Source: Petunia secreta (lineage: Eukaryota > Streptophyta > Magnoliopsida > Solanales > Solanaceae). From it: a DNA stretch of 64,000 nt. Positions 1 to 11,855 of the stretch are shown here, piece after piece. Position 1 is the stretch's first letter. The number at the start of each line of letters is the position of its first letter. The notes beneath the pieces were generated by a model. It was not told the origin of the DNA. It was given only the letters and a program-made list of their open reading frames with translations, and did not search any database. The stretch covers positions 43,704,001 through 43,768,000 of the forward strand of contig JARKIP010000010.1 in assembly GCA_029990175.1 (NCBI GenBank), given 5' to 3'. The position numbers were made by a program, and so were the translations under genes.

Positions 1-1586
1 GGAGATTGTAACGTCCTCAAATAGTCATTTCGGGAATCGGGACCTCGATTTGTGTGTCGATAATCCCAAAAGCTCCGTAAGGTCCATTATGACATGCCTG
101 AAATTTTTTAGCTAAAACGAACTTTATTAGATAGGTATCGGAGAAAGACATCCGTTTCGGATATTCGTTAAGGCTAAAAGAGGTTTCGGAGCTCGATTTG
201 AGCAAATGAACTCTGATAAGAAATATGAAAGTTGCGTTAGGTTCGTATGGTAATTTATGACCTGTAGCAACCTTCAGAAGTGAAAACGGACCTCGTTTGA
301 TAGGACTTTTGATAAAGTCTCCGTTGCGGAAGTTTAAAAAGGTTAAAAGAGGGTTTCGAGCTCGATTTGAGTAAATGAACTCCGATGAGAGATCTGAGGG
401 TTCCGTTAGGTTCGTATCGTCATTTGTGACTTGTAGCAACTTTCGAATTTGGATTCCGGGGTCGTTTGATTAAAATTCTCTATTTTGGCGAAAGTCGAAA
501 TTTGACCCTTTCCCGTGGGACCCACTTTTTGAGTTCTAGAGATCCGAATTGAGTTCCGTCTTGACGAGCATGTCACATAAGTCTTGTATGACTTGTGTAC
601 AAAATTTGGGGTCATTCCGAGCTTTGTAGGGTCCCGTTTGGACCCAAAAATAGTGGCTAACCTGGTGCGAAGCCAAAAAGCTGATGAAATCTGTTTTTTT
701 ACTGTTCAGCCGGAAAGATATCAATTTTTTAGATCAATCCATAAGGAATTAGAAAAATGTCAAAACATGAAAGTTGAATCTCTTTGAGTTGTGGTTCTAA
801 TTCCACCAATTTCGTATCATTTGGACATTTGTACGAAAAGTTATGTGTATTTTACCGAAAGCTGTCCGGTGAGGTACAATTTGGACAGCATGTGGTACAA
901 CTCTTTAAAGCTGCGGGCTGCTATATATTCTAGGGCGGGCATTCATTTTTATTTTCATGTTTTGAGCTTCTAAAAGTGATTCCAAGGGGAATTTGAAGTA
1001 CCAAAATCATTCCTAAACACAAGGTAACTATTCTTACCCATTTTTAACGCTTTAATCCGAGGATCAAAGTGACGATCCTTGGAAAGAGGGTTTGAACCCT
1101 AGATTTGTGAAATGGGAAAAATGACCGAGTTGGACTCGGGTATGTACAATAATGATACTTTTGGACTCGTGGGAGTATGGGGAGTCCGGAAACATAAATT
1201 TTACGGGTTTTTGTGTACGTCCGACCCGGGGGGTATTTTGGTAAATTGTCTCTTAAATTGCGTAAGGGCTTAGAATCCTTTCCTCACATGCTTACGAATG
1301 CGACACTATTTCTTTGGCTCAGAGAGGAGTCTTACGGAGGCACATCGTTTGGGAAAGGAGGTCGTTCCTTAGCCACTTGAGCCGATTTTGAGGTAAGTGA
1401 GACTTGACCTCTATTTTGCTTGCGGATAAGATTTGATCTTGCTAAGTAAGATGTCGAGTAATTAATTGACTAGCATTGTCTAGTAGATAGTATTATGTAC
1501 TACTCGTTATATTTACACAAAAAGGAGAAAGCACAAACGTGACTTGTGTATAGTCGATGTTGTGTGCCGGTGTATTATTGATATGC

Positions 1587-1773
1587 TCTAGGGACAGAGG
1601 CCGGTGGTGCGTTATAACCTAGAAGCGAAATTCCATCTAGGGACAGAGGCCGGTGGTGCGTTATGACCTAGATGTGGAGACTTATAGGGACAGAGGCTTG
1701 TGGTGCGTTATGACCTATAAGTAAAGTTGTTTATAGGGACAGAGGCCTGTGGCGCGTTATGACCTATAAACAA
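1587..1773 (+). repeat. Four-unit hairpin minisatellite inside the family A LTR
   Basis: Four units of about 50 bases share the loop core gacagaggc...ggtgcgttat. Each unit is bounded by inverted arms of different sequence: TCTAGG/CCTAGA, CATCTAGG/CCTAGATG, ACTTATAGG/CCTATAAGT and TTGTTTATAGG/CCTATAAACAA. The arms grow from 6 to 11 base pairs along the array. Confidence 0.85.
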
Positions 1774-2285
1774 AGCCACACAGGGTGTGTGCTTATGCTA
1801 TGTGCTAGGTATATCATTACCTATGTGGTATGCGAGATATATCATCGCCATGCTGTGTGTTAATTTATTACTGCTTATGCCATAGTATCAATATAATATT
1901 GTATATGCTGCCTATATTATGTATCTTTATATTATTGACTATGTTATGTATTCGCGTATTATTGCTTGTGTTGTTGTATAATTATATTATCATATGTAAT
2001 GTTTATGGGTTACTGTAAAGGTGTGGATTGTACTTTCGTTATCTGCTTATGCATTATCAAAGACTTGTCCCGAAAGGGTAGTTTAGTGGGCCTGTCGATG
2101 ATCTTACTGGGCTTTGGCTCATAACTTACTGTTTTAAATGTGCAGATCCTTCTACTAGTCAGACAGCTGGACTTATCTGATCCGTTCGAGGCTGTGACTA
2201 TTTTTGCTTGAGGTGAGCCAACCGCATGGTTCGCGGTGGCATACCGTCTGATCCACCTTAGTGTTTAGTCGCTTCCTACATCTTG

Positions 2286-2429
<144 letters not shown>

Positions 2430-2605
2430 GATGTCAGAATTCGTAGATGCTCTATTGACACTGTATTTCGGGTGGATATTTACACCTACATTTTATTGAA
2501 ATATTTCTATCTAAATTATCATTATGAGTCAATTTAATTATTCGTGGTTCGCCTAAGGATGTAACACTTAGGTGCCATCACGGCCCCGAAAATTGGGTCG
2601 TGACA

Positions 2606-2911
2606 CCTAACCTCGACTTCTTGCTCCCGAAGGTCCATATCCACTAAAACACCCACTCCATTCCTATCCCTCAAATTTCCTGAATACCATAATTTATACC
2701 TGTCCACATCCCGCACATTTGAACCCACCCATCTGGTCTCTTGGACGCAAGCTATGCTAATTTTTCTCCTCTTGAGAATCTTCACTAACTCTATAGATTT
2801 TCCCGCAAGAGACCTAGTCCAGGACCCAATCCTTAGCCTAGAAAAATCTGTACTACCCTTACCTCTCACCCCTAACCCCGACCGAGAACACGACCTCAAT
2901 CTAACCGCCAA
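2606..2911 (-). pseudogene. LINE retrotransposon endonuclease fragment
   Basis: Read on the minus strand, the translation matches the N-terminal part of the apurinic-type endonuclease/exonuclease/phosphatase domain of plant non-LTR retrotransposons. It contains a 'RIGSWTRSLAGKS' start, 'ISIACVQETRW' (the Q-E-T motif with the metal-binding Glu) and 'YKLWYSG...RNGVGVLVD'. In an active LINE this domain nicks target DNA to prime reverse transcription. Similarity stops where the family A LTR ends, and no reverse transcriptase follows, so this is a truncated relic joined to the LTR. The first residues before the domain are not clearly related. Confidence 0.75.
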
Positions 2912-4046
2912 GCTAATGCTAACTAAACTAAATCAATATAGGTACTTAAAGGAGCAATTATAATAATAATACTATGAACTAATGACAAGAAAAACGAGGA
3001 TCTAAGCAAGAATTAAAAGGAATGCTTACGATAAAATTGTGCAGATTCGAGAAAGTAGTCCTACTGTTAGATCTAAATAAACGTTTAAACTAAAGAGATT
3101 ATATCTAAATAAAATAACAAAAATTGTACAATGGTGTAAACAACACGGAAAACAGATAACAACTAGAAAGGAACGAGGGAGTAATCACACTGTTGATCGA
3201 CAAGATTTGAACTTAAGAAATGATCTACAGAATGGCAAAGAAAGGGAATCTTACAAGGGCCTCCTTTGATGGAAAGGCATCAACTTCTCGTCGCCAACGA
3301 TGTATCCGATTCCTGCAGCCAGTATTGTTACTTTTGCGGCAGAGATCAGAGGAACTTATCGAAATATTGTGGTTTTGTGTTGTTGCATTTTCCGGCTATG
3401 CTGTTACGCGTAGCGGTGACCGGCGTCGGTTTGGAGGCAGAGCATGGAAGAGAGAGGAGGGGAGGGGAGAGAGGAAAAAGAAAAGATAGGGAAGATGAAG
3501 AAACTTACCTGCTCACCAGATTTGGTAGGTTCCAGCGAGTGTCGGAGTTCAGGAGACGTTACAAAAATAAGACATTACAGAGGAGACGTTACAGAGAGGA
3601 TGACATTAGTTTGTCTATGATATTCCAATACTCTATTAATGGAAAATAGTAGTTAATTAATGTTAAAGTCACAATATTTGTATCTATATATACAATGAAA
3701 GAAGTCATATAGATCTTCATTGAGAATGTCCCCAACTTCACCATCATCCTCTTAAGAAAATAATCGTAAATTGAGTGAAAGTTGTAATGCAACTATAGTT
3801 GTGAATATTTCGGTGATAGATGATTATTTAATTTGAGTCACTATTCATATACTTTCACACTCATCCTCATCACCTCATCTTCTAGGCTTGGTTGCATATC
3901 ATGAGCTATTTTGCATAAGATAATGAAATTTATTAACTTGTACGTGCATTTGCACGTATAACTATGTTACTATAAAGAAACTTTATGTCATAAGTAGTAA
4001 TATTAGGAAGAGCAAGTCACAGGATCAATAGTCGACATTAATAAAA
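2912..4046. other. Unassigned intergenic sequence
   Basis: No gene is recognised. A purine-rich, GC-richer patch lies at 3400-3490. A perfect inverted repeat, TACGTGCA/TGCACGTA, sits at 3941-3958. Its position close to a CTTGT string resembles a decayed Helitron 3' hairpin, but this is weak. Confidence 0.4.
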
Positions 4047-5204
4047 CTAGTATAGTACCCGCACGATGCGCGTTGAGTATGAAAAGAAACTAAACTTGAA
4101 TATATCTAAGTAGCAAATATGTAAATTTTCATTATTAAGCTTAAATCGAAATTATTCATCCACAATAATTTTCAAAAGTTTGAAGTAAAAAGTAGAATTG
4201 AAAAATGCAAGCATAAATTGATGTTTTAAGATTTAAAAGGATAGACGGAGAAGAAATAAGTCCAAGAGGAAAAAAATATGTTAAAATAAGATTCAGTCGG
4301 GATGTCAAAGTACACATGAAGTTCAATTCATAACTTAAAGTTACATTCCTTCCCACATTTTCTATCTAAAAATTTAAATTCCACGAGTATTTAAAAGGAC
4401 AGATGACATGAAACAAATTCAAGAACAATAAGAAAAGCTTAAATTAAGCATTTGTAATATGAATGCTTCATACCGCCATTCACTAAATACTTCATAATCG
4501 TACATAGTTATTAATCGAACTTGCAACTCACAATCATATGCTCCATGTGACAGAACCCGGAATCCGGTTAGGCCGGGCGGGCACCTGACATCCTCCCCTA
4601 GACCCGTCAGGCGAACCCTTACCAATTAAATTAGGAAAATAAATATAAAAATTCATAAATAAAGACAAGACTTAAAACAAAAACACAGGCATACTGATAC
4701 CTCTAAGCTGTACAAAAGAAATTATAGCTGACTACCCAACATACTAGGTTTAGGGCTATCCAAACGAGACATCTAAGAGTACAGAAGAAGACAAATACCT
4801 CTTGAAGGGAGCAAAATACAACTGAAATAATAAACATAAAACTGGTGGCCATCCTGAATAAAAGCTGGCTCACCCTGACAGCTGAAGTCGTGTCCGCTCC
4901 TTCACAACGTGGCGAACTCAATCCTGGAGCGAACCTGCCGAAACGAAATAGATAGACAAAAACAAACAACAAATAAGGGTGAGTCAAAAGGACTCAATAA
5001 GTGGGGCAGACTAGCCGCCTCAAAGAATAGGATAGCTAGCCAGGGAGAAAAGAAACAGATAAACCAAATTCCTCTAATTTAAATGATGAAAAGGCAGAGC
5101 CAGATAATAACTGGAAACACATATGGAATCATTAACAACCAGGAACATAAGATAGCCACAACATATAGGTATCCCGAACATATCAACGATAAAAAATACA
5201 TCCT

Positions 5205-5372
5205 GTTGCGGCGTGCAACCCGACCCATATATTCATCCTGTTGCGGTGTGCAACCCGATCCATATATTCATACCGTCGCGGCGTGCAACCCGATCCATAT
5301 ATTTATACCGTTGCGGCGTGCAACCCGATCCATATATTTATACCAATGCGGCGTGCAACCCGATCCCCGCAA
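5205..5372 (-). repeat. 35-bp tandem repeat in Z LTR, five units
   Basis: Units start at 5205, 5240, 5275, 5310 and 5345. Most begin GTTGC-ggcgt-GCAAC, a 5-bp hairpin, followed by a constant ccgatccatatatt tail. The same five-unit array is found at 10978-11145 and 62111-62278. Confidence 0.9.
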
Positions 5373-5546
5373 CCCAGAATACGAGCAAGAAATATATAGG
5401 CAAACTAAGATATGTCCATGACATAGTATACATACCGCATACATAAAAGACAACACAATACACTCAATAGTCAGTATGCGGTGCAATGAGATGGGATGAA
5501 TGCGGTATGATGCAATGCAATGCAGTCACATATGCCTGATACCTAT

Positions 5547-5925
5547 CTCCGGCGCAGGACTCTCATCACCAACCAGGAAGTATATGCAATAATGACCCTT
5601 CACCGGTGTGGGACTCTCATCGCCAACCGGGAAGTATATACAATAATGACCCTTCACCGGTGCGGGACTCTCATCCCCAACCGGGAAGTATGTGCAATAA
5701 TGACCCTTCACCGGTGCCGGACTCTCATCGCCAACCGGGAAGTATATGCAATAATGACCCTTCGCCGGTGCGGGACTCACATCGCCAACCGGGAAGTATA
5801 TGCAATAATGACCCTTCACCGGTGCGGGACTCTCATCGTCAACCGGGAACTATATGTAATAATGACCCTTCACCGGTGCGGGACTCTTATCGCCAACCAG
5901 GAAGTATATGCAATAATGACAGTCA
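5547..5925 (-). repeat. 54-bp tandem repeat in Z LTR, seven units
   Basis: Each unit carries a core like gcgggactctcatcg between CCGG-containing inverted arms. Seven units are present here, ten in the other LTR of the same element and seven in the LTR at 61444. ORFs across it translate the repeat in several frames and are not genes. Confidence 0.92.
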
Positions 5926-7223
5926 GAGTACAATGCTCAGATATTCAATGCAATACCAACAATAAGACATAACATATAATATACAACGTAAATTCAAAGC
6001 TAAGGCGTAATGAGTACGCCTATCGGCAGCTACACACGTAAAGAACACGTGGTAGAAAATCCATGAGGCCAAATGCCTCCAAAGAAATGGATATAATCAC
6101 TTACGTTGTTACAAAGTTAGCACAGTTACTCAACAACCGCTTTATCCTTTGGATTCACTGCCAAACGATCCTGCTGTATTCAATAAGCAGAAAAGTATAT
6201 CAAATAAGGCTAAAGGGTTCATTTCCCACATCTTAGGGTAATCCGGTTAGGAACCTGATAGCCTATTCGCATACGCAATACGCAGGCCAGGCCTATGTAC
6301 AGGGTTTAAAGTCACATAACTAAACCCTAAATAAATTACATTTATATGTTGCCCATAACTCACTGAGTGTGAATATATATTCAATTCCATTATCGGGGTC
6401 CAATTGACCCTTTAAACTATTAATTAAACTTATTAAAATAATGTCTAATATCCCAATTTTTACAGTTAAAATATATCCAAACACACGTAACAAACTCAAA
6501 TAATCCATTAAGATCATTACCTAAATGTTTCAGGGTAAAAATACTATCTTTCTGTTCTTTCCTCATTTTCTGGCATTTTTTTCGCTATGTTATCTCTGTC
6601 TGTTGCCTCTGTATCGTTTTTCTCCACTGTCTTTTTCATTTCCGTTCCTTTTTAGTTAAGTATGGGTAGGCCACCGCCTTCCCCTTTTTAATCTTTGTCT
6701 TTCTTTCTTTTCCTTTTTATTTTTACTTTTATATTTTCTTTTCTAAATCGAAAATTAAAACGGTACCCTATAATACTCGAAATAATTTCAACTTTTGCAT
6801 ACCAGTTATATAAAATATATGTAAGACACTTGCTAAGGCGGATCTCAAATCGACTCCCGAAACTCAATATGCAAATTAAATGGAAAAAGGTCAAATTATT
6901 TAACTTTCGGCGTTTTAGCTGAAACTAGCCGAACAACCTCAAAATTTATTTTCGAAAGTTCACAAAAGTCATAAATAATCATACGAACCCAACGGCGCTC
7001 TCGGATTTCGAATCGAAGTTCATTCGCCAAATCTGAGCTCGAAAATCTCTTTTTAATATTTATCGACGATAAAAACTGAAACCTTTTTCCGATGCCTACC
7101 AAACGAGGTCTGATTTAGCTCAAATTTTACAGATAAGTCCCAATAGACCTAACAAAGATTTTAAAATTATTGGCACGCAAATTGGAGTCCTATCTGCCGA
7201 AACGACTTCCCGAGGTCGTTTCA

Positions 7224-7237
7224 TTCTCCTCCACTTA
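7224..7237 (-). promoter_or_regulatory. Polypurine tract of element Z
   Basis: On the minus strand a purine-rich stretch, AGTGGAGGAGAA, lies directly upstream of the 3' LTR start TGAAACGACC. This is where plus-strand DNA synthesis is primed in LTR elements. The same arrangement precedes the Y LTRs (AGTGGAAGAGAA). Confidence 0.75.
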
Positions 7238-9109
7238 GACTCTCATTCGTCCTCGAACGAGCCTAAGTTTAAAGCGAGATTTACGCAGATAACAAGAGAA
7301 CTTTCACAACCTTCGTAAAGTACGCCACATGCATTATCTCATAATTGCAGAATCAGAATTATAACACGCACATCAAACTCTTGGATAAAAACATAGCTGG
7401 ATAATATCATAACACCATTGCCCAACTTATTATGAATAAGTTGATCCTTCCTTGATCACGAGAGGTTCTACATTTTTGAAACAAAGATACACGAAACTCT
7501 GGATGGATTAACATAATTCCACCGACAAATCACCTCCTCGATATTCTTTTCCAATATAGAATAGGTTAATGAAACTAAGAATTAGCTTACGCTCTCGCAA
7601 CGCCTTAGAGATTTAATATTTATATTCATTATTGGAGGAAGACTCCTCCACTTAGAGCTTCGGTTCATACAGCTAAGTTGAATAAAAATAGTCATCCTCG
7701 CACAACCAGTTGGATTAAGAAAGATTTAGCTAAATAGAGAACGCGGCTCAGACCTGAGCTACCAAATTACTCTATCGAGTTGCCAAACAGTTGCAACCCT
7801 CGAGTTCACAACTCCATACCTTTGCCATAAGCACCACCGCCTGATGGATCAAATTAGAGGTCAAATGATGCCTCTCATTACCCTTAGTAGCCTTGAAAAA
7901 CAACAATGTGCTTACCCGGCCACCTTGACACGCACTTTGGCTCAATACAGGGAACATCATAAGAGGCTACTGACCGCCTAAGCTCACCAGTGCCAAACAA
8001 AGAAGAGATGGCAACGGACTGAGGATAGAAATAATTAGAGCTTTAGGAAGCTCATCTTCTTATTTACTTGGCTCCCAGAGCTACACTACTTCCAAGTCAG
8101 GCTAACCAAAGAATCGCAATTGAGGAGATAGACATTAAATAAGCTTTATGGAACAACATCTATGTCAATTTAACTCTCATATAAGAAGGAAGCTCAGAAA
8201 ATTTACCAAAAAACCTTTTTATACCGAGACAAACTTATAAAATAACATGACTCTACCAGCGTCTCGAACCAAGAGGAAGACACAGAGATCAAATATTACT
8301 TACTTATTACTTTGCACTGGAAGAAACGATAACACTTTTTGATGGTGATGAATTAGGATCCCATTATCCTACCAACGTTGAATTCCGACGAGAGAGGTAA
8401 ACTGATTTTATATAATAATAGAAGGTGGCACAACAAGATGCCAGGCAGACAATAACGACACTCACTGTTAAATCTCTCATATTTAGACCAGATAAATTAA
8501 TAGGGTCTCACAAATTCCTTGAATAAATCATACTAGAAGCTCACCCCTCTACCGCAATCGATTCTTAATAGAAATAATATCCAAAGAGGCCATGGAAACA
8601 TGGTAAAATAAACGAAGTCCAGACCGATCAGAAGAATGAAATCTTACTCACATATAATGGAAGAAGAAATACATGGATGTACTACATCAGATACCTCAAC
8701 ATCCTGCCAGACTGTAGTTCTTAGAACTACCTCTGCGACTAAGCCGAGCCGCTACCCTGATAATTACTTTTAGAAGAACCACTACCACCACGCTCTCGAC
8801 CTCTATCGAATGAGGGCATATCTCTGGTTGATTAAGATCTATATGAAATTCCCTGCGACTGTGCAGGTGCCTGATGACGAGAGAAAAGACGACTGCCTGC
8901 TTGCCGGAGTAAGGAAAAACTCCTCAAAAGATAACCAGACTCATGACAGTGATAACACCCTTTTTGTTAAAAATGGAAACTGGACAGATTATTGATAGCT
9001 ACAAAGAGAAAATTGACTCTGATCTTGACGAACTACCTGCGCACTTTGAGAATTACGCTCTACAAGCTGAGATAACCTGGCAGGCGACCTCCCAAAATAA
9101 TCTGAACTC
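7238..9109 (-). other. Non-coding or decayed interior of element Z
   Basis: Both strands show only short ORFs without recognisable domains where pol would be expected. I see no RT or integrase motif here. Confidence 0.55.
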
Positions 9110-9358
9110 TTACCTCCAAATGAGGTACCATGGTTGAACACTAGGTCCACGGGATCTCTTTCTCTCCCTCTCTAACTCTTCCCGCTCTAACTTATGGTAT
9201 GCCTCGTACCTTCGAACAATATAAACAACAACATCAAATGAAGTCCTAACCTCAATTTCTCGAGCCATCCGGGATCTCAAGGAAGGAGAAAGGTCAGCAA
9301 TAAATCTTTGAACATTCTCAGAAGGTTCATGGACTCGTTCTAATGCATATTCAGCCAT
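9110..9358 (-). pseudogene. Gag fragment of element Z
   Basis: The minus-strand reading contains 'VQRFIADLSPSLRSRMARE', 'VVVYIVRRYEAYH' and a Glu/Arg-rich helix 'LEREELERERKRSRG'. These match the C-terminal part of the Ty3/gypsy gag (retrotrans_gag) domain of chromoviruses, which builds the virus-like particle. Only about 80 residues are continuous, and no zinc knuckle is visible downstream. The neighbouring reading at 9797-10030 could be the decayed gag N-terminus, but it carries no clear motif. The fragment sets the orientation of Z (minus), in agreement with the primer-binding site. Confidence 0.7.
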
Positions 9359-10294
9359 TTTATATCATTCAATCTCATATTCTAAAACACCAACATGCTA
9401 TCTGACAGGCTACCCTGTCCAATCCACTCAAACTGGCAACACTTTTCATCTCGCTCGCTACCCGAAAGGAACTTTTTCACGAATCTAGAAGAAAAACCGA
9501 ACCAAGTTAGCTAAGAAGAGAGCGGCCCACCAATTCAAGGCTGGACCCCTGAAACTGGAAAGAAGAATAATTAACACCATACCGCTCGATATAATCAAGA
9601 GCCTGAAGGATACGCTAACATCATTTTATTTTAAAAAAATCACGAGTTTTATCTGATGCATTGCTTAAGAATATCGGAAGGTTCAACCGCGTAAAATAAT
9701 GCAACCTCTTTGGGCACTCGGATCGAACCGTTACCTCGACTGGCTAACCAGCCAGAACAATTGGTGGAGCAACACATGCTGCTTCTAGAATATAATTTAC
9801 TGGGGCAACATAAGGGACTGGAACAGGGGCTCGCTGAGACTGAACGTCTCTATCTGCGGCAACCTAATAGACTGCCTAGCGAATAATAGACTTTTGCGGT
9901 ATCTGCGTCGCCAAGATTCACGTAAAAGCATCATAGAGAGCCAAGGGAACCACAAGGCCCTGCTCCCTTGCCCATCGCGAGCTGGCACAGCTGGGACCTC
10001 CGTAACTAGATCGTCTGCACGATCAAACACTCTCGGGGCTTGAGTAGCTCTAGCCCCATGCTAGGCTACTTCGTCTTGAACTCATATAATTTGCTGATTG
10101 TCGCACGAGGGTTCACTATTACCACGAACGAATTAACGAAAATATTTTTGCATCCTAGACAGACGCACGATCAGAAAAGAAGGAAGCGAAACTTCCTAAA
10201 TGCCATCATAGCCCCTCGTAGATAAGTATGGACGTCTACGTACCCATCAGCGAAACTCTACTAGACACTGTCTTAGTCTGGATAGACTCTAAAT
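9359..10294 (-). other. Leader and decayed gag N-terminal region of element Z
   Basis: Lies between the primer-binding site and the gag fragment. A 77-codon minus-strand ORF (9797-10030) is in the right place for the start of gag but has no diagnostic motif. Confidence 0.4.
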
Positions 10295-10310
10295 CGGTCT
10301 CTGATACCAA
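10295..10310 (-). promoter_or_regulatory. Primer-binding site of element Z (initiator Met tRNA)
   Basis: On the minus strand the bases after the 5' LTR end read TTGGTATCAGAGACCG. TGGTATCAGAG is the complement of the plant initiator tRNA-Met 3' end used by many Ty3/gypsy and copia elements. Confidence 0.85.
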
Positions 10311-10977
10311 TTGACACGACCCGAAATCCGGTCAGGCCGTGCGGGCACACGACATCCTCCCCTAGACCCATCGGGCGAACCCTTACCAATTAAATTAAAA
10401 AAATAAATATAACAATTCATAAATAAAGACAAGACTTCAAACAAAAACACACACATACTGATACCTCTAACCTGTACAAAAGAAATTACAGCTGACTACC
10501 CAACTTACTAGGTTTAGGGCTATCCAAACGAGACATCTAAGAGTACAGAAGAAGACAAATACATCTTGAAGGGAGCAAAATGCAACTGAAATAATAAACA
10601 TAAAACTGGTGGCCATCCTGAATAAAAGCTGGCTCACCCTGATAGCTGAAGTCGTCTTCGCTCCTTCACGACGTGGCGAACTCAATCCTAGAGCGAACCT
10701 GCCGAAAAGAAATAGATAAACAAAAAACAAACAACAAATAAGGGTGAGTCAAAAGGACTCAATAAGTGGGGCAGACTAGCCACCTCAAAAAATAGGATAG
10801 CTAGCCAGGGAGAAAAGAAATAGATAAACCAAATTCCTGTTAATTAAATTATGTAAAGGCAGAGCCAGATAATAACTGGAAACACGTATGGAATCATAAA
10901 TTCATTAACAACCAGGGACATAAGATAGCCAGAACATATAGGTATCCCGAACATATCAACAATAAAAAATACATCCT

Positions 10978-11145
10978 GTTGCGGCGTGCAACCCGACCCA
11001 TATATTCATACCGTCGCGGCGTGCAACCCGATCCATATATTCATACCGTCGCGGCGTGCAACCCGATCCATATATTTATACCGTTGCGGCGTGCAACCCG
11101 ATCCATATATTTATACCGTTGCGGAGTGCAACCCGATCCCCGCAA
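10978..11145 (-). repeat. 35-bp tandem repeat in Z 5' LTR, five units
   Basis: Same array as at 5205-5372, with unit starts at 10978, 11013, 11048, 11083 and 11118. The hairpin arms alternate between GTTGC/GCAAC and GTCGC/GCAAC. Confidence 0.9.
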
Positions 11146-11319
11146 CCCAGAATACGAGCCAGAAATATATAGGCAAACTGAGATATGTCCTCGGCATAGT
11201 ATACATACCGCATGCATAAAACACAATACAATAAATAGAATAGTTAGTATGCGGTGCAATGAAATGGGATGAATGCTGTATGATGCAATGCAGTCACATA
11301 TGTTTGATACCTATCTCCG

Positions 11320-11855
11320 GCGGGGGACTCTGATCGTCTACTAGGAGATATATGCAATAATGACCCTTCACCGGCTCGGGACTCTCATTGATTACCGGGA
11401 AGTATATGCAATAATGACTCTTCACCGGTGCGGGACTCTCATCGCCAACCGGGAAGTATATACAATAATGACCCTTCACCGGTGCGGGACTCTCATCGCC
11501 AACCGTGAAGTATATGCAATAATGACCCTTCACCGGTGCGGGACTCTCATCGCCAACCGGAAAGTATATGCAATAATGACCCTTCACCGGTGCGGGACTC
11601 TCATTGTCAACTGGAAAGTATATGCAATAATGACCCTTCACCAGTGCGGGACTCTCATCACCAACCGAAAGTATATGCAATAATGACCCTTCAGCGGTGC
11701 GGGACTCTCATCGCCAACCGGGAAGTATATGCAATAATAACCCTTCACCGGTGCGGGACTCTCATCGCCAACCAGGAAATATATGCAATAATGACCCTTC
11801 ACCGGTGCGGGACTCTCATCGCCAACCGGGAAGTATATGCAATAATGACAGCCAG
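11320..11855 (-). repeat. 54-bp tandem repeat in Z 5' LTR, ten units
   Basis: Ten copies of the ggactctcatcg core unit. Units 1 and 2 have variant arms (the first is bounded by TATCTCC/GGAGATA). Confidence 0.92.

Larger units (their letters stand above)
4548..7223 (-). mobile_element. 3' LTR of element Z (2676 bp)
   Basis: Boundaries TG...CA on the minus strand are fixed by alignment with 10312-13155 and by the target duplication. It holds two minisatellites (5205-5372 and 5547-5925). Other Z-family LTR copies are at 10312-13155, 25843-26206 (partial) and 61444-64000. Confidence 0.9.

Noticed and set aside
3220..3649. Overlapping Arg-rich ORFs
   Set aside because: Arise from a purine-rich patch; no domain, no codon pattern, no neighbour supporting a gene.
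5547..5925. CRISPR-like array
   Set aside because: Units are contiguous tandem repeats without unique spacers, in a plant LTR.
5520..5972. Long ORFs with a repeating 18-residue unit, on both strands, also at 11294-11939 and 62406-62911
   Set aside because: The 54-bp repeat length is a multiple of three, so several frames stay open. Openness on both strands and position inside an LTR argue against a protein.
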